From assembly GCA_012843025.1 (NCBI GenBank), contig DURT01000016.1, forward strand, positions 27,996 to 91,995: a stretch of DNA of 64,000 bases, in the 5' to 3' direction. Position 1 is the stretch's first letter; each line of letters starts with the position of its first letter. The translations under genes were made by a program, and so were the position numbers. Below, in pieces: positions 29,124-38,192 of the stretch. The notes below the pieces were generated by a model that saw only the letters and a program-made list of their open reading frames with translations, was not told the DNA's origin and did no database searches. Origin of the DNA: Tissierellia bacterium. GTDB lineage: Bacteria > Bacillota > Clostridia > Tissierellales > Sedimentibacteraceae.

Positions 29124-30752
29124 ATGCAGTTTATTGTATTTCTTTATCTGTTTTTTTGGTTTCTTTTATGTATCCTTAAATTAAAAAAGTGCCTGCATAT
29201 TATGCAATTAGAAGGCTATAGCAGTGAAAAATATATGTACTGGATTGAGAATAATAAGAATAGAATTCACGAGAAAACTGACAGAATATTTGTTTCTGTC
29301 TTAGTTATTTTTTCAGTATTTTATTCAATTACTTCTTTTGGTGAGCAAGTAACTACTTATGTAGGGCTAAATATTGTTATGTCCCTAATAGCACTATTTA
29401 TTAAAATAAATCAGAAAGAAGAGACGAAAAAACCATTGGTTTTCACTCCGAGAGCTAAAAGATTGTTCGGAATCTCTCTTTTATTAGTCTTGGTTGATCT
29501 GTTAATAACCTTGTTTATTGTTCATATTATTACAAGAGATATACTGTCTTATGTTCCTTTATGGGGAGGGATTTTAACAGTTTTATATTATTTTTCTCCA
29601 TATTATATGTATGGAGGAAATTTAATAGCAAAACCGATTGAAGAAAAGATTAATAAAAAATATTATGATGCTGCATGTGAAAAAATCAGAAATCTGGGTA
29701 TTAAATCTATAGGTATAACAGGCAGCTACGGTAAAACAAGTACAAAATTTATTTTAGCAACAATATTAAAAGAAAAGTACAAGGTACTGAATACCCCGGA
29801 AAGCTACAATACTCCCATGGGAATAAGCAAGGTAATAAATAATCAGCTTAATGAAGATTATGATATTTTCATTGGAGAATTAGGTGCTACTAAAGCTGGG
29901 GATATTGATGAGGTGGCAAAGCTTACAAATCCTCAAATTGGCATAATTACCTCTATAGGTCCTTGCCACTTGGAGAGTTTTCAATCAATAGAAAATATAA
30001 TGCGAACCAAGTATGAATTAATTGAAAACTTACCAACAGATGGAATAGGAATTTTTAATTATGACAACGAATATGTAAAAAGATTGGCTGACAAAACTTT
30101 TAAGGAAAAAATCCTCTACGGCATTGAAAATATTGAGGAAACAGATGTATTTGCAACCAACGTACAAGTGGACAGCTTAGGCTCCTCCTTTAGTTTGTGT
30201 ATTAGCAGCTTAGGGGTTATTGACTGTAAGACTAAACTTTTGGGTAAACATAATATATTGAATATATTAGCGGCAGCTTCAGCGGCTTCAGTTTTAGGCC
30301 TGTCCTTGGAAGAAATAGCTAAGGGTATTTCTAAATTAGAACCTGTGGAGCACAGACTTCAGCTTATAGACCAGGGAACTGGGGTATTGGTCATAGATGA
30401 TGCCTTTAATTCCAATCCTGAAGGAGCAAAAGCCGCATTAGAGGTGCTGGATTCTTTTACAGGCAGAAGAAAAATAATCGTGACACCAGGTATGGTTGAA
30501 TTGGGAGATATTGAGGAAGATGAAAATGAAAAATTAGGAGAAAACATTGCAAAAGTCTGTGATATTGCAATATTAATAGGTAAAAAAAGAAGTGTTCCTA
30601 TTCAAAAAGGTATGAAAAAGCACAATTATAATGAAGAGAATCTGTATGTAGTTAATTCATTGAATGAAGCTACAGAAATATTAAAAACACTGACAAGAGT
30701 AAATGACGTTGTTCTTTTTGAAAATGATTTGCCTGACACATATAATGAATAA
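29124..30752 (+). CDS. MurF-like Mur ligase with N-terminal membrane domain
   Basis: UDP-MurNAc-tripeptide--D-Ala-D-Ala ligase family, 542 residues from ATG 29124. Ordinary MurF is about 450 residues; here about 190 N-terminal residues contain roughly four hydrophobic segments before the ligase core. The core has the ATP loop GSYGKTSTK, GELGATKAGDIDE, GPCHLES and the C-terminal DDAFNSNPEGAKAAL. The ddl gene 13 bases downstream makes its D-Ala-D-Ala substrate. The family assignment is firm; whether it is the sole MurF or a paralogue cannot be judged from one window. Confidence 0.85.
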   Translation: MQFIVFLYLFFWFLLCILKLKKCLHIMQLEGYSSEKYMYWIENNKNRIHEKTDRIFVSVLVIFSVFYSITSFGEQVTTYVGLNIVMSLIALFIKINQKEETKKPLVFTPRAKRLFGISLLLVLVDLLITLFIVHIITRDILSYVPLWGGILTVLYYFSPYYMYGGNLIAKPIEEKINKKYYDAACEKIRNLGIKSIGITGSYGKTSTKFILATILKEKYKVLNTPESYNTPMGISKVINNQLNEDYDIFIGELGATKAGDIDEVAKLTNPQIGIITSIGPCHLESFQSIENIMRTKYELIENLPTDGIGIFNYDNEYVKRLADKTFKEKILYGIENIEETDVFATNVQVDSLGSSFSLCISSLGVIDCKTKLLGKHNILNILAAASAASVLGLSLEEIAKGISKLEPVEHRLQLIDQGTGVLVIDDAFNSNPEGAKAALEVLDSFTGRRKIIVTPGMVELGDIEEDENEKLGENIAKVCDIAILIGKKRSVPIQKGMKKHNYNEENLYVVNSLNEATEILKTLTRVNDVVLFENDLPDTYNE

Positions 30753-30765
30753 TAATGGAGGGTGT

Positions 30766-31923
30766 ATGAAAAAATCAGTAGGTATCATTATTGGCGGTAA
30801 ATCCGTTGAGCATGAAGTTTCCATAATAACTGGGATGCAGGTTTTTGACAATATTGACAGAAACCTTTATGAACCTAAGATAATATATATCCAAAAGGAT
30901 GGCAAATGGCTTATTGGTAACTGTCTTCATGACATAAACAATTATAAACGAAAAGAATTTAAAGATACATATGAAGTATTGCCTGGATTTAAGAATAATA
31001 AGTTAATCCTGTACCCTCATCCTGAAATAAAAACTAGTTTTTTTGGAAAAAAATATCCTGCTCATGAGATAGATATGGTATTTCTTGCACTTCATGGTAC
31101 CAATGTTGAAGATGGCGCAATACAAGGGCTCTTTCAAATGAACGGTGTGCCCTTTACCTTCAGCTCTGTATTAAGTTCAGCAGTGGGTATGGATAAGGTA
31201 GTAATGAAAAAAGTATTTCAAAGTTACAATCTTCCTCTTGTAGAATACATGTGGTTCTACAGAAGTAGTTTTGAAGATGAAAGAGACAGCATATTAAACG
31301 AAGCGGAAAAAATAGGATATCCCTTAATCGTAAAGCCTGCTAATTTGGGATCCAGTGTAGGTATAAGTAAGGCTAATAACTTAAATGAATTGTTGTTCGC
31401 AATAGAAGTTGCCATGTCCTATGACAGAAAAGTAATTGTGGAGAAGTGCCTGGAAAATGTTCGTGAAATAAACTGTGCAGTAATGGGCTATGAAAATGAC
31501 TTAGAAGTTTCCCTCTGCGAAGAACCGGTTGGATGGAAAGAATTTTTAACCTATGAAGATAAATATATTAACGGAAAAAAAGGTTTATCTCAATCAAAGC
31601 GACGAATTCCCGCAGATATAGAAGAAAATATTGAAGAACAAATTATAAATTATGCCAAAGAAGCATTTAAAGCAGTAGATTGTTGTGGAAATGCAAGAAT
31701 AGATTTTCTGCTTGACGGCAACAATATATTTGTAAACGAAATAAATACCATACCTGGCTCTATTTCCTTTTATCTTTGGGAAGGGAAGGGAATAACATTT
31801 AAACAACTTATCAATAAAATTATTGAGTTAGGAGAACTACAGCATAGTCAAAGAAATATGAACATAGTATCCTATGATATTGACTTGTTGAATAAAATGA
31901 GGGCAAGTGGAAAACACAAGTAA
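30766..31923 (+). CDS. ddl: D-alanine--D-alanine ligase
   Basis: An ATP-grasp enzyme joining two D-alanines for peptidoglycan; 385 residues from ATG 30766, chosen for the TGGAGGGTG site. The N-terminal GGKSVEHEVSIITG, ATP-site PLIVKPANLGSSVGISKA and C-terminal ARIDFLL and NEINTIPGS are typical. The omega-loop region reads YEDKYINGKKG with Tyr, as in D-Ala or D-Ser ligases rather than the D-lactate type. It is slightly longer than usual because of a charged C-terminal tail (SGKHK). Its end lies 35 bases before rnr. Confidence 0.92.
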   Translation: MKKSVGIIIGGKSVEHEVSIITGMQVFDNIDRNLYEPKIIYIQKDGKWLIGNCLHDINNYKRKEFKDTYEVLPGFKNNKLILYPHPEIKTSFFGKKYPAHEIDMVFLALHGTNVEDGAIQGLFQMNGVPFTFSSVLSSAVGMDKVVMKKVFQSYNLPLVEYMWFYRSSFEDERDSILNEAEKIGYPLIVKPANLGSSVGISKANNLNELLFAIEVAMSYDRKVIVEKCLENVREINCAVMGYENDLEVSLCEEPVGWKEFLTYEDKYINGKKGLSQSKRRIPADIEENIEEQIINYAKEAFKAVDCCGNARIDFLLDGNNIFVNEINTIPGSISFYLWEGKGITFKQLINKIIELGELQHSQRNMNIVSYDIDLLNKMRASGKHK

Positions 31924-31957
31924 CAGCAGAGCTTATAGTATACAAAGGAGAAAGTAT

Positions 31958-34069
31958 ATGAATTTTAAAGAAAAATTACTGTCTTTCATGAGGGAAGAAG
32001 CATACAAACCCTTAACCTTCAAGGAACTTACAGAAGTTTTTGAAGTTGAAGGAAAAATGAAAAAAGAACTTTTATCAGCTTTAAATGAATTAGAAGATGA
32101 AGGAAAAATAATATTTACCCGAAGAGAAAGATACGGTGTACCCGAAAAGATGAACTTAGTTATAGGTACCTTAGAAGGTCATCAAAAGGGATATGCTTTT
32201 CTAATACCTGATGATAAAAACTTAAAGGATATTTTCATCTCACCCATGGACATGAACGGAGCAATGCACGGTGACCGGGTAATAGTAAGACCAATGAAGG
32301 TTTTGGAGGATGTTAAAAGCCCTGAAGGAAAGGTTATAAGAATTATCCAAAGAGCAAATGAATATGTAATAGGTACATTCCAAAAAAGTAAACATTTCGG
32401 ATTTGTAATACCTGATGATAAGAGAATATCCTACGATATATTCGTGCCTAAGGAAGAATTTAATAATGCTGAAGCGAATAATAAAGTATCTGTAAAAATT
32501 ACCGAATGGCCTGATAGAAGAAAAAACCCCGAAGGCAAAATAGTTGAAGTAATAGGTAGTATTGAAGATACAGAAACCCATATTGAAGCAGTACTTCTAT
32601 CACATAAGGTAAGACAGGTTTTCCCAAAGGATGTTATTGAAGAAGCGAAAAAGGTTTCAGAAGGCGGTATCCCAGAGGAAGAATATAAAAAACGAAAAGA
32701 TTTAAGAAAACTACCTATTATTACTATTGACGGAAGTGATGCCAAGGACTTGGATGATGCAGTGTATGCGGAGAAATTAAACGAAAAGGAATATAGGCTA
32801 GGTGTTCATATTGCTGATGTATCTTACTATGTAAAAGAAGATAAAAAGATAGACAAGGAAGCCTTGAAAAGAGGAACCAGTATATATTTAGCAGACAGGG
32901 CAATACCAATGCTGCCTAAGGAGTTGTCAAACGGTGTATGCAGCTTAAATCCAGGAGAAGATAAACTTACCTTATCCGTTGAGATGACAATAAATCATTT
33001 AGGGAAAGTAACAGATTATACAATATTTGAAAGTGTAGTAAATAACCGCTATAGAATGACTTATGACGATGTAAATGAAATACTTGAAAACAATAATGAA
33101 GAACTTATCCAAAAATATAAAGAAATAGTCCCCATGTTAAAAGTTATGGAGGAGCTAAGTTCCATTTTAAGAAAGAAAAGAGATTTAAGGGGAGCTATTG
33201 ATTTTGAATTTCCAGAAAGAAAAATTATTACCGATGAAACAGGGAAAGTTATAGATATAAAAAAGTACGAAAGAAAAACTTCAAATAAAATAATAGAAGA
33301 ATTTATGCTGGTATGTAATGAAACAGTGGCAGAACATTACTATTGGTTAAATATGCCCTTTGTTTACAGAATTCATGAAGATCCAGATGAAGAAAAGATG
33401 TATGAATTCAGCAAGTTCATCCATAACTTAGGTTATACCTTAAAGGGAAATTACGTACATCCCAGGGAATTGCAGCAGCTCTTATTAAAAGTCAGAAATA
33501 AAAAAGAAGAGTCATTAGTTAATAATCTACTGCTAAGGTCTCTAAAAAAAGCCATATATTCACCAGATTCCTCGCCTCACTTCGGTTTGGCAACTCAATA
33601 TTATTGCCATTTTACTTCACCTATAAGAAGGTATCCAGACCTGCAAATACACCGAATTATAAAGAGGCATATGAAAGGAAAGTATAAGGAATCAGATTTA
33701 GAAAGACTTACTGAGCGAACTGCAATGGTAGCTGAACAATCATCTAAAATGGAAAGAATTGCTGATGAAGTAGAAAGAGACACGGATAAAATCAGGATTG
33801 CAGAATTTATGTACGATAAAGTTGGGGAAGAGTATGAAGGTGTAGTTTCAGGGGTAACCAGTTTCGGTATGTTTGTTGAATTAGATAATACAGTAGAAGG
33901 CTTGGTGCATATTTCCAATATGGTGGATGACTACTATATTTATGACAACGAGAAAAAAGAATTGTATGGTCAGGGCAGCAATAAAACTTACAGAATAGGA
34001 GATACTGTTAAAATCCGTGTTATAAATGTAAGTATAGAAAAAGCAGAAATTGATTTTGAATTAATTTGA
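31958..34069 (+). CDS. rnr: ribonuclease R
   Basis: A processive 3'-5' exoribonuclease working with tmRNA-SmpB on stalled messages and on structured RNA. From ATG 31958 (AAAGGAGAAAG) it is 703 residues. It has an N-terminal winged helix (about 1-65), two cold-shock domains (about 70-220), the RNB catalytic domain with SDAKDLDDAV (about 265-274), and a C-terminal S1 domain (about 620-700, GVVSGVTSFGMFVEL). The tmRNA gene follows immediately, keeping the usual functional neighbourhood. Confidence 0.96.
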   Translation: MNFKEKLLSFMREEAYKPLTFKELTEVFEVEGKMKKELLSALNELEDEGKIIFTRRERYGVPEKMNLVIGTLEGHQKGYAFLIPDDKNLKDIFISPMDMNGAMHGDRVIVRPMKVLEDVKSPEGKVIRIIQRANEYVIGTFQKSKHFGFVIPDDKRISYDIFVPKEEFNNAEANNKVSVKITEWPDRRKNPEGKIVEVIGSIEDTETHIEAVLLSHKVRQVFPKDVIEEAKKVSEGGIPEEEYKKRKDLRKLPIITIDGSDAKDLDDAVYAEKLNEKEYRLGVHIADVSYYVKEDKKIDKEALKRGTSIYLADRAIPMLPKELSNGVCSLNPGEDKLTLSVEMTINHLGKVTDYTIFESVVNNRYRMTYDDVNEILENNNEELIQKYKEIVPMLKVMEELSSILRKKRDLRGAIDFEFPERKIITDETGKVIDIKKYERKTSNKIIEEFMLVCNETVAEHYYWLNMPFVYRIHEDPDEEKMYEFSKFIHNLGYTLKGNYVHPRELQQLLLKVRNKKEESLVNNLLLRSLKKAIYSPDSSPHFGLATQYYCHFTSPIRRYPDLQIHRIIKRHMKGKYKESDLERLTERTAMVAEQSSKMERIADEVERDTDKIRIAEFMYDKVGEEYEGVVSGVTSFGMFVELDNTVEGLVHISNMVDDYYIYDNEKKELYGQGSNKTYRIGDTVKIRVINVSIEKAEIDFELI

Positions 34070-34116
34070 CTTTTAGAAAAAAATATGTTAAAGTAATAAA
34101 AGTCTCTAATTAAGGT

Positions 34117-34144
34117 TTGTTAAAGGAAAATTTTCTATTATAAT
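34117..34144 (+). promoter_or_regulatory. sigma-A promoter for ssrA
   Basis: TTGTTA (34117-34122), 16 bases, TATAAT (34139-34144). A GGGAA-containing hairpin lies between it and the mature tmRNA 5' end, consistent with a short processed leader. Confidence 0.65.
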
Positions 34145-34174
34145 TAGAGAGGGAATCATTTCCCCCTTTATATC

Positions 34175-34527
34175 GGGGGCGTAAATGGTTTCGACGGGGA
34201 TATGGAAGAAAGATAAGCGAGTCGTTGTCGCCAAACAACGTAAAAAGTGGCAACTAAATATAAACGCAAACGAAGATAATTTAGCATTTGCTGCTTAATT
34301 GCAGCTGCTTGTTCTGCTTAACCGACCTGTAGGTTAATCCGGAGCATCATCAAAAATCAGGGAACTGCTTAAGGGGTTCTTCGACCTTAGGCGGATCAAT
34401 TGAAGATAGCAAAGATTGCAGCCTGGGCATAGGCGGCAGTCGGAGCGAAATACTAAAATATGCCCTGCACTCGGAGAAAGTCTTTTGGAAATATTTTCGG
34501 ACGTGGGTTCGACTCCCACCGCCTCCA
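34175..34527 (+). ncRNA. ssrA: transfer-messenger RNA
   Basis: Rescues stalled ribosomes by acting as tRNA-Ala and mRNA. The 5' end GGGGGCG pairs with 3' CGCCTCC to form the acceptor stem (one G-U), and the T arm GTGGGTTCGACTCCCAC is intact. CCA is not encoded. The conserved GTAAATGGTTTCGACGGGG follows the 5' end. The tag frame starts at GCA 34266 and ends at TAA 34296, encoding ANEDNLAFAA, ten residues with the proteolysis signal AFAA. It is a one-piece tmRNA with the usual pseudoknot-rich middle. Its partner smpB is at 50.7 kb. Confidence 0.97.
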
Positions 34528-34554
34528 TCTATTATTCATAACAAAGGCAAATTA

Positions 34555-34587
34555 AAATGCACACAATATCGTTAGTGCATTTTTTTG
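34555..34587 (+). terminator. rho-independent terminator after ssrA
   Basis: AAATGCAC (34555-34562) and GTGCATTT (34575-34582) with a 12-base loop, followed by T residues. Confidence 0.88.
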
Positions 34588-34671
34588 TATGAAGAATTGG
34601 TATTGGACATAATCCTGCTGGTGCCCTCTTACAAGCAGAAGCCGACCTCTTTCAAAATATCATTTATCTTC

Positions 34672-34699
34672 TTGTAAATAGTTGAAAAAATAATATAAT
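34672..34699 (+). promoter_or_regulatory. putative promoter for the pucR-type regulator
   Basis: TTGTAA (34672-34677), 16 bases, TATAAT (34694-34699). The 80 bases between the ssrA terminator and this box show no other feature. Confidence 0.5.
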
Positions 34700-34750
34700 A
34701 TTAGTAAGAATAAAGATTTTATACCAAAATAAAACAAGGCAAGGTAGCAG

Positions 34751-36397
34751 ATGAAGGACAATATTAATAAAATACTAAATGAAATAAGAATGAATAAAGA
34801 AATAGGGGAACGTGATTATATAAGGGTAGAAGAGGTATTGAGCATGCCTTCATTAGAAGGTTGCCAAATACTTGGTGGTAAGGAAGGCTTGAAAAATATA
34901 TGCAGGCATATGACCATATTAGAAACTCCTGATGGGATAAGCTGGCTTAAAGGTGGAGAATTCTTAGTAACAGCCGGTTATGCCCTAGTTGGACAGGAGG
35001 AAGCGAAAGAAAACTTAATTAAAGATCTTTATAAAAAAGGTGTTTCCGCTATTGCAATAAAAGATAGGAGGTATTTCGGTGAAATTAGTGAAAAACTAGT
35101 AGCAGATTCAGATAAGTATAAGATACCCCTTATTAAAATTCCCTACAGTGTAATCTACTCAGAAATGATATCTGATTTTTATTATCTTTTATTCTACAAA
35201 AAAAATGAAAATATATTAAATTTAAATAACTTGTATCAGAAGCTGTTAAAACTATCATTTATTGATAAGAATAACGATGAAATATTGTTTTCAATATCCG
35301 ATTTATCAAATGCAAATGTGTTTTTGTTTGATAATTTAATGAATTTGGTGTGCCAGAAAGTTATTAACACACGCAGCTATGAGGATGTATCATCCTTTGC
35401 TCCTTTTGACAGCAAAGGTGCTATTTTAGATTTTAATATAAAGGAGCTAATTGTTAATAAAAAAGTAAATAATTCTTATATAAGTGTTTTCCCTATAAAT
35501 AAAAATAATAAAGAAGTTGCCTATATGTTGGTTGTTACTGATGAAAAAATTGATACTTTGATACAGAATATTATAGAATATGGTGTTAGCATAATTTCCT
35601 CAAGAATTGAAAACGAAATTTTCAGAATTAATCAACCAAAATTTAAGAAAACACTGCTTGAAATAATGCTTAACAATAAGGAATTGCCTTATGAATTCTA
35701 TGTAAATGTAGAAAAGGATATTGGATGGGATAAAGAAGGAGATATAGCTGGTTTATGTATTAAAGTTGAATTTATTGATGATAATGATATGGAAGACTTT
35801 AATAATGCTATTCATAATATAATAAGCGAAATAATAGGTAGCGAAAATTATATGGCTACCGATAAAAATAATTATAACTTCATTGTGTTAAAATTAGATA
35901 ATAACGACAACTTAGAGGAAGTAGTTGATTATATTTATAAAAAGCTTAATGAATATAGAACAAGATTTATAGTTTCTATTGGCGTTTCTAACAAATATGA
36001 ATGCATTAAAAATGTCGATAAGTTATATGATGAATCTTATTTAGCAGTCCTGTTTAGTAACTATGATATAGTATATTTTAATTCCTTGGATACAATAAAA
36101 CTGCTTTACCCATTAAAAGATGATGAGGAAATAATAAAATATTATAATAAGACCATAAAGAAATTAGAAGTTTATGATGCCATGCATGATTCAAATTTAG
36201 TTGAAACCTTAGAAACATATTTCAGATACAATATGAACAACAAAGTAACAGCATCCAAGCTGTTCATTCATGTTGAAACATTGAGATACAGATTAAACAG
36301 AATTGAAGAAATTACAGGATTTTCAACAAATGAAACAGAGGGATTATTTGCCTTACAGATGGGAATTAAGTTGATGAGATTATTAAGACTCAAATGA
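34751..36397 (+). CDS. PucR family transcriptional regulator
   Basis: A 548-residue regulator. The N-terminal PucR ligand domain (about 20-140) begins RVEEVLSMPSLEGCQILGG and includes GGEFLVTAGYAL. A degenerate GGDEF-like middle domain is followed by a C-terminal helix-turn-helix of the PucR/CdaR type (about 485-545, YFRYNMNNKVTASKLFIHVETLRYRLNRIEEITG, shown here only in parts: HVETLRYRLNRIEEITG). Family members sense purine, amino acid or sugar-acid metabolites. Its own terminator follows and the next operon has its own promoter, so it probably activates the DUF1177-transporter operon (inference). Confidence 0.9.
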   Translation: MKDNINKILNEIRMNKEIGERDYIRVEEVLSMPSLEGCQILGGKEGLKNICRHMTILETPDGISWLKGGEFLVTAGYALVGQEEAKENLIKDLYKKGVSAIAIKDRRYFGEISEKLVADSDKYKIPLIKIPYSVIYSEMISDFYYLLFYKKNENILNLNNLYQKLLKLSFIDKNNDEILFSISDLSNANVFLFDNLMNLVCQKVINTRSYEDVSSFAPFDSKGAILDFNIKELIVNKKVNNSYISVFPINKNNKEVAYMLVVTDEKIDTLIQNIIEYGVSIISSRIENEIFRINQPKFKKTLLEIMLNNKELPYEFYVNVEKDIGWDKEGDIAGLCIKVEFIDDNDMEDFNNAIHNIISEIIGSENYMATDKNNYNFIVLKLDNNDNLEEVVDYIYKKLNEYRTRFIVSIGVSNKYECIKNVDKLYDESYLAVLFSNYDIVYFNSLDTIKLLYPLKDDEEIIKYYNKTIKKLEVYDAMHDSNLVETLETYFRYNMNNKVTASKLFIHVETLRYRLNRIEEITGFSTNETEGLFALQMGIKLMRLLRLK

Positions 36398-36422
36398 AAG
36401 ACAAAAAAGCACTATAGTCTTT

Positions 36423-36455
36423 ACCATTTATGTAAAGTCATAAATGGTCTTTTTT
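36423..36455 (+). terminator. rho-independent terminator after the pucR-type gene
   Basis: ACCATTTATG and CATAAATGGT form a 10-bp stem with a 6-base loop, followed by a T-rich run. Confidence 0.9.
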
Positions 36456-36476
36456 ATTTTTTATGTTTTTCTACAA

Positions 36477-36504
36477 TTGATATTGTTTTCAATTATGCTA
36501 TAAT
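36477..36504 (+). promoter_or_regulatory. putative promoter of the DUF1177-transporter operon
   Basis: TTGATA (36477-36482), 16 bases, TATAAT (36499-36504). The first start codon is 64 bases downstream. Confidence 0.6.
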
Positions 36505-36567
36505 AAGTAACTAACACGTTTTTTTAGATTAATACATAAGTACACTATTAACATCAGGGGGTTACAA

Positions 36568-37500
36568 ATGGTTTTAAAACAAATACTTGAAGTTTATGAA
36601 CAAGTTGATTCATCAACTGCAAATGGTCAGCAGATAAAAGAATACTTAGAATCTTATGGTGGACAAGATATTGAAGTAAAAACAATTACTGGAGAAAAGG
36701 GAAAAACAGATTTTGTAAGAATCAGAATTCCCGGAATTAATGGTAAATCAAAAGGAAAAGATGCTCCAACTCTTGGAGTTTTAGGCAGACTTGGAGGAAT
36801 TGGAGCCAGACCAGAAATGATTGGCATGGTTTCAGACGGTGATGGTGCAGTTGTAGCATTGGCTGTTGCCGCAAAATTGTTGGACATGCAGAGAAAAGGC
36901 GATTATTTAGATGGCGACGTAATTGTTTCTACACATATTTGTCCAGATGCACCTACTCAGCCTCATAAACCGGTCGCATTCATGGATTCACCAGTTGATA
37001 TGGCTACAGTAAACAGGGAAGAAGTTGATGGTGAATTAGATGCAATTCTATCTATTGATACAACAAAAGGAAACAGAGTAATCAATCATAGAGGTTTTGC
37101 AATATCACCAACGGTAAAAGAAGGATATATTTTAAAGGTTAGTGATGATTTGCTTGATATAATGGAATACACTACAGGGAAATTACCAGTAGTATTTCCT
37201 TTGACTATCCAGGATATTACTCCGTATGGAAATGGTGTTTATCATATTAATAGTATTCTTCAACCAGCAACAGCAACAACTGCTCCAGTTGTGGGTATAG
37301 CTATTACATCTGAAATTGCTGTTCCTGGATGTGCTACTGGTGCCAGTCATCCCTTTGATTTAGAACAAGCAGCAAGATATACAATTGAAGTTGCAAAACA
37401 TTTTGGAAAAGATAATTGTAAATTCTTCGACCAGGAAGAATACAAGAGATTATTACAATTGTATGGTAGTATGAAACATCTGCAAACACTTGGCAAATAG
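36568..37500 (+). CDS. DUF1177 family protein
   Basis: A 310-residue soluble protein of a family without known function. Conserved-looking stretches are GRLGGIGARPEMIGMVSDGDGAVVAL (in parts: GGIGARPEMIG, SDGDGAVVAL), STHICPDAPTQPHKP and GCATGASHPFD. The acidic and His residues in these could bind metal, and the SDGDGAVVALAVAAKLL segment followed by a GDVI strand loosely recalls zinc aminopeptidases of the M28/M42 type. That resemblance is my reading only. It is the first gene of an operon with AroM, peptidase-like genes and a peptide transporter. GGGGG serves as ribosome binding site. Confidence 0.82.
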   Translation: MVLKQILEVYEQVDSSTANGQQIKEYLESYGGQDIEVKTITGEKGKTDFVRIRIPGINGKSKGKDAPTLGVLGRLGGIGARPEMIGMVSDGDGAVVALAVAAKLLDMQRKGDYLDGDVIVSTHICPDAPTQPHKPVAFMDSPVDMATVNREEVDGELDAILSIDTTKGNRVINHRGFAISPTVKEGYILKVSDDLLDIMEYTTGKLPVVFPLTIQDITPYGNGVYHINSILQPATATTAPVVGIAITSEIAVPGCATGASHPFDLEQAARYTIEVAKHFGKDNCKFFDQEEYKRLLQLYGSMKHLQTLGK

Positions 37501-37507
37501 GTGTATT

Positions 37508-38182
37508 ATGAAAAGAAAATTAGGGGCCATTACAGTTGGACAATCTCCTAGAGATGATGTTATACCAGAAATGTTAGAGTATCTTGGAGAGGTGGAAATA
37601 ATCCAAGCCGGAGCTTTAGATCATCTTACCTATGAAGAAATAATGGGTTTTGATGTTAAAGATAATGACTACTTACTGGTATCAAGGCTCAGGGATGGAA
37701 GAAGTGTAAAGTTTGCAGAAAGACATATACTGCCCAGATTGCAGGAGTGTATTGAAAGGTTAGAAAAAGAAGGTGCTGAAATAATCCTTTTTATATGCAC
37801 TGGGGTTTTTCCTGATATTTTTAAATCAAGGGTACCTCTCTTATACCCGCAAAAAATACTTCACAACCTAGTACCACATTTGTTAGGAAACAATAAATTA
37901 GCTGTAGTTATTCCCAATAAGGATCAAATTTTACAGTGTAAAAACAAATGGATAGAAACAGGTGTTGATGTGGATGTAGTTTCAGGGTCACCCTATTCTG
38001 AAGAAGATGAAATATCTAATGCAATTAAAATATTAAAATCAACAAATGCTGAATTAGTTTTGTTGGATTGTATAGGCTATAATAAGGTTATGAAAAAAAG
38101 AATAGCAGAGGGCACTGGAAAAAAAGTTATACTTGCCAGAACAATGGTTGCAAGAGTTCTTGGTGAAATATTAAATAATTGA
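37508..38182 (+). CDS. AroM family protein, possible racemase-like enzyme
   Basis: A 224-residue member of the AroM family; the namesake in E. coli is TyrR-controlled and uncharacterised. The N-terminus LGAITVGQSPRDDVIPEM is typical. Cys97 in FICTG and Cys188 in LLDCIGY end adjacent strands, spaced like the catalytic cysteine pair of Asp/Glu/hydantoin racemases, and the length and alpha/beta pattern fit that fold. So it may invert the stereochemistry of an amino-acid-like substrate (inference). It begins 8 bases after DUF1177 and no aromatic-pathway gene is near, which argues against a shikimate role here. Confidence 0.82.
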   Translation: MKRKLGAITVGQSPRDDVIPEMLEYLGEVEIIQAGALDHLTYEEIMGFDVKDNDYLLVSRLRDGRSVKFAERHILPRLQECIERLEKEGAEIILFICTGVFPDIFKSRVPLLYPQKILHNLVPHLLGNNKLAVVIPNKDQILQCKNKWIETGVDVDVVSGSPYSEEDEISNAIKILKSTNAELVLLDCIGYNKVMKKRIAEGTGKKVILARTMVARVLGEILNN

Positions 38183-38192
38183 GGTTTAAATA

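Noticed and set aside
34334..34528. 64-codon frame on the - strand
   Set aside because: It lies wholly antisense to the mature tmRNA, whose structure explains the sequence.
36568..38182. AroM as part of aromatic amino acid biosynthesis
   Set aside because: No aro gene or TyrR-type context nearby; the neighbours are peptidases and a transporter.
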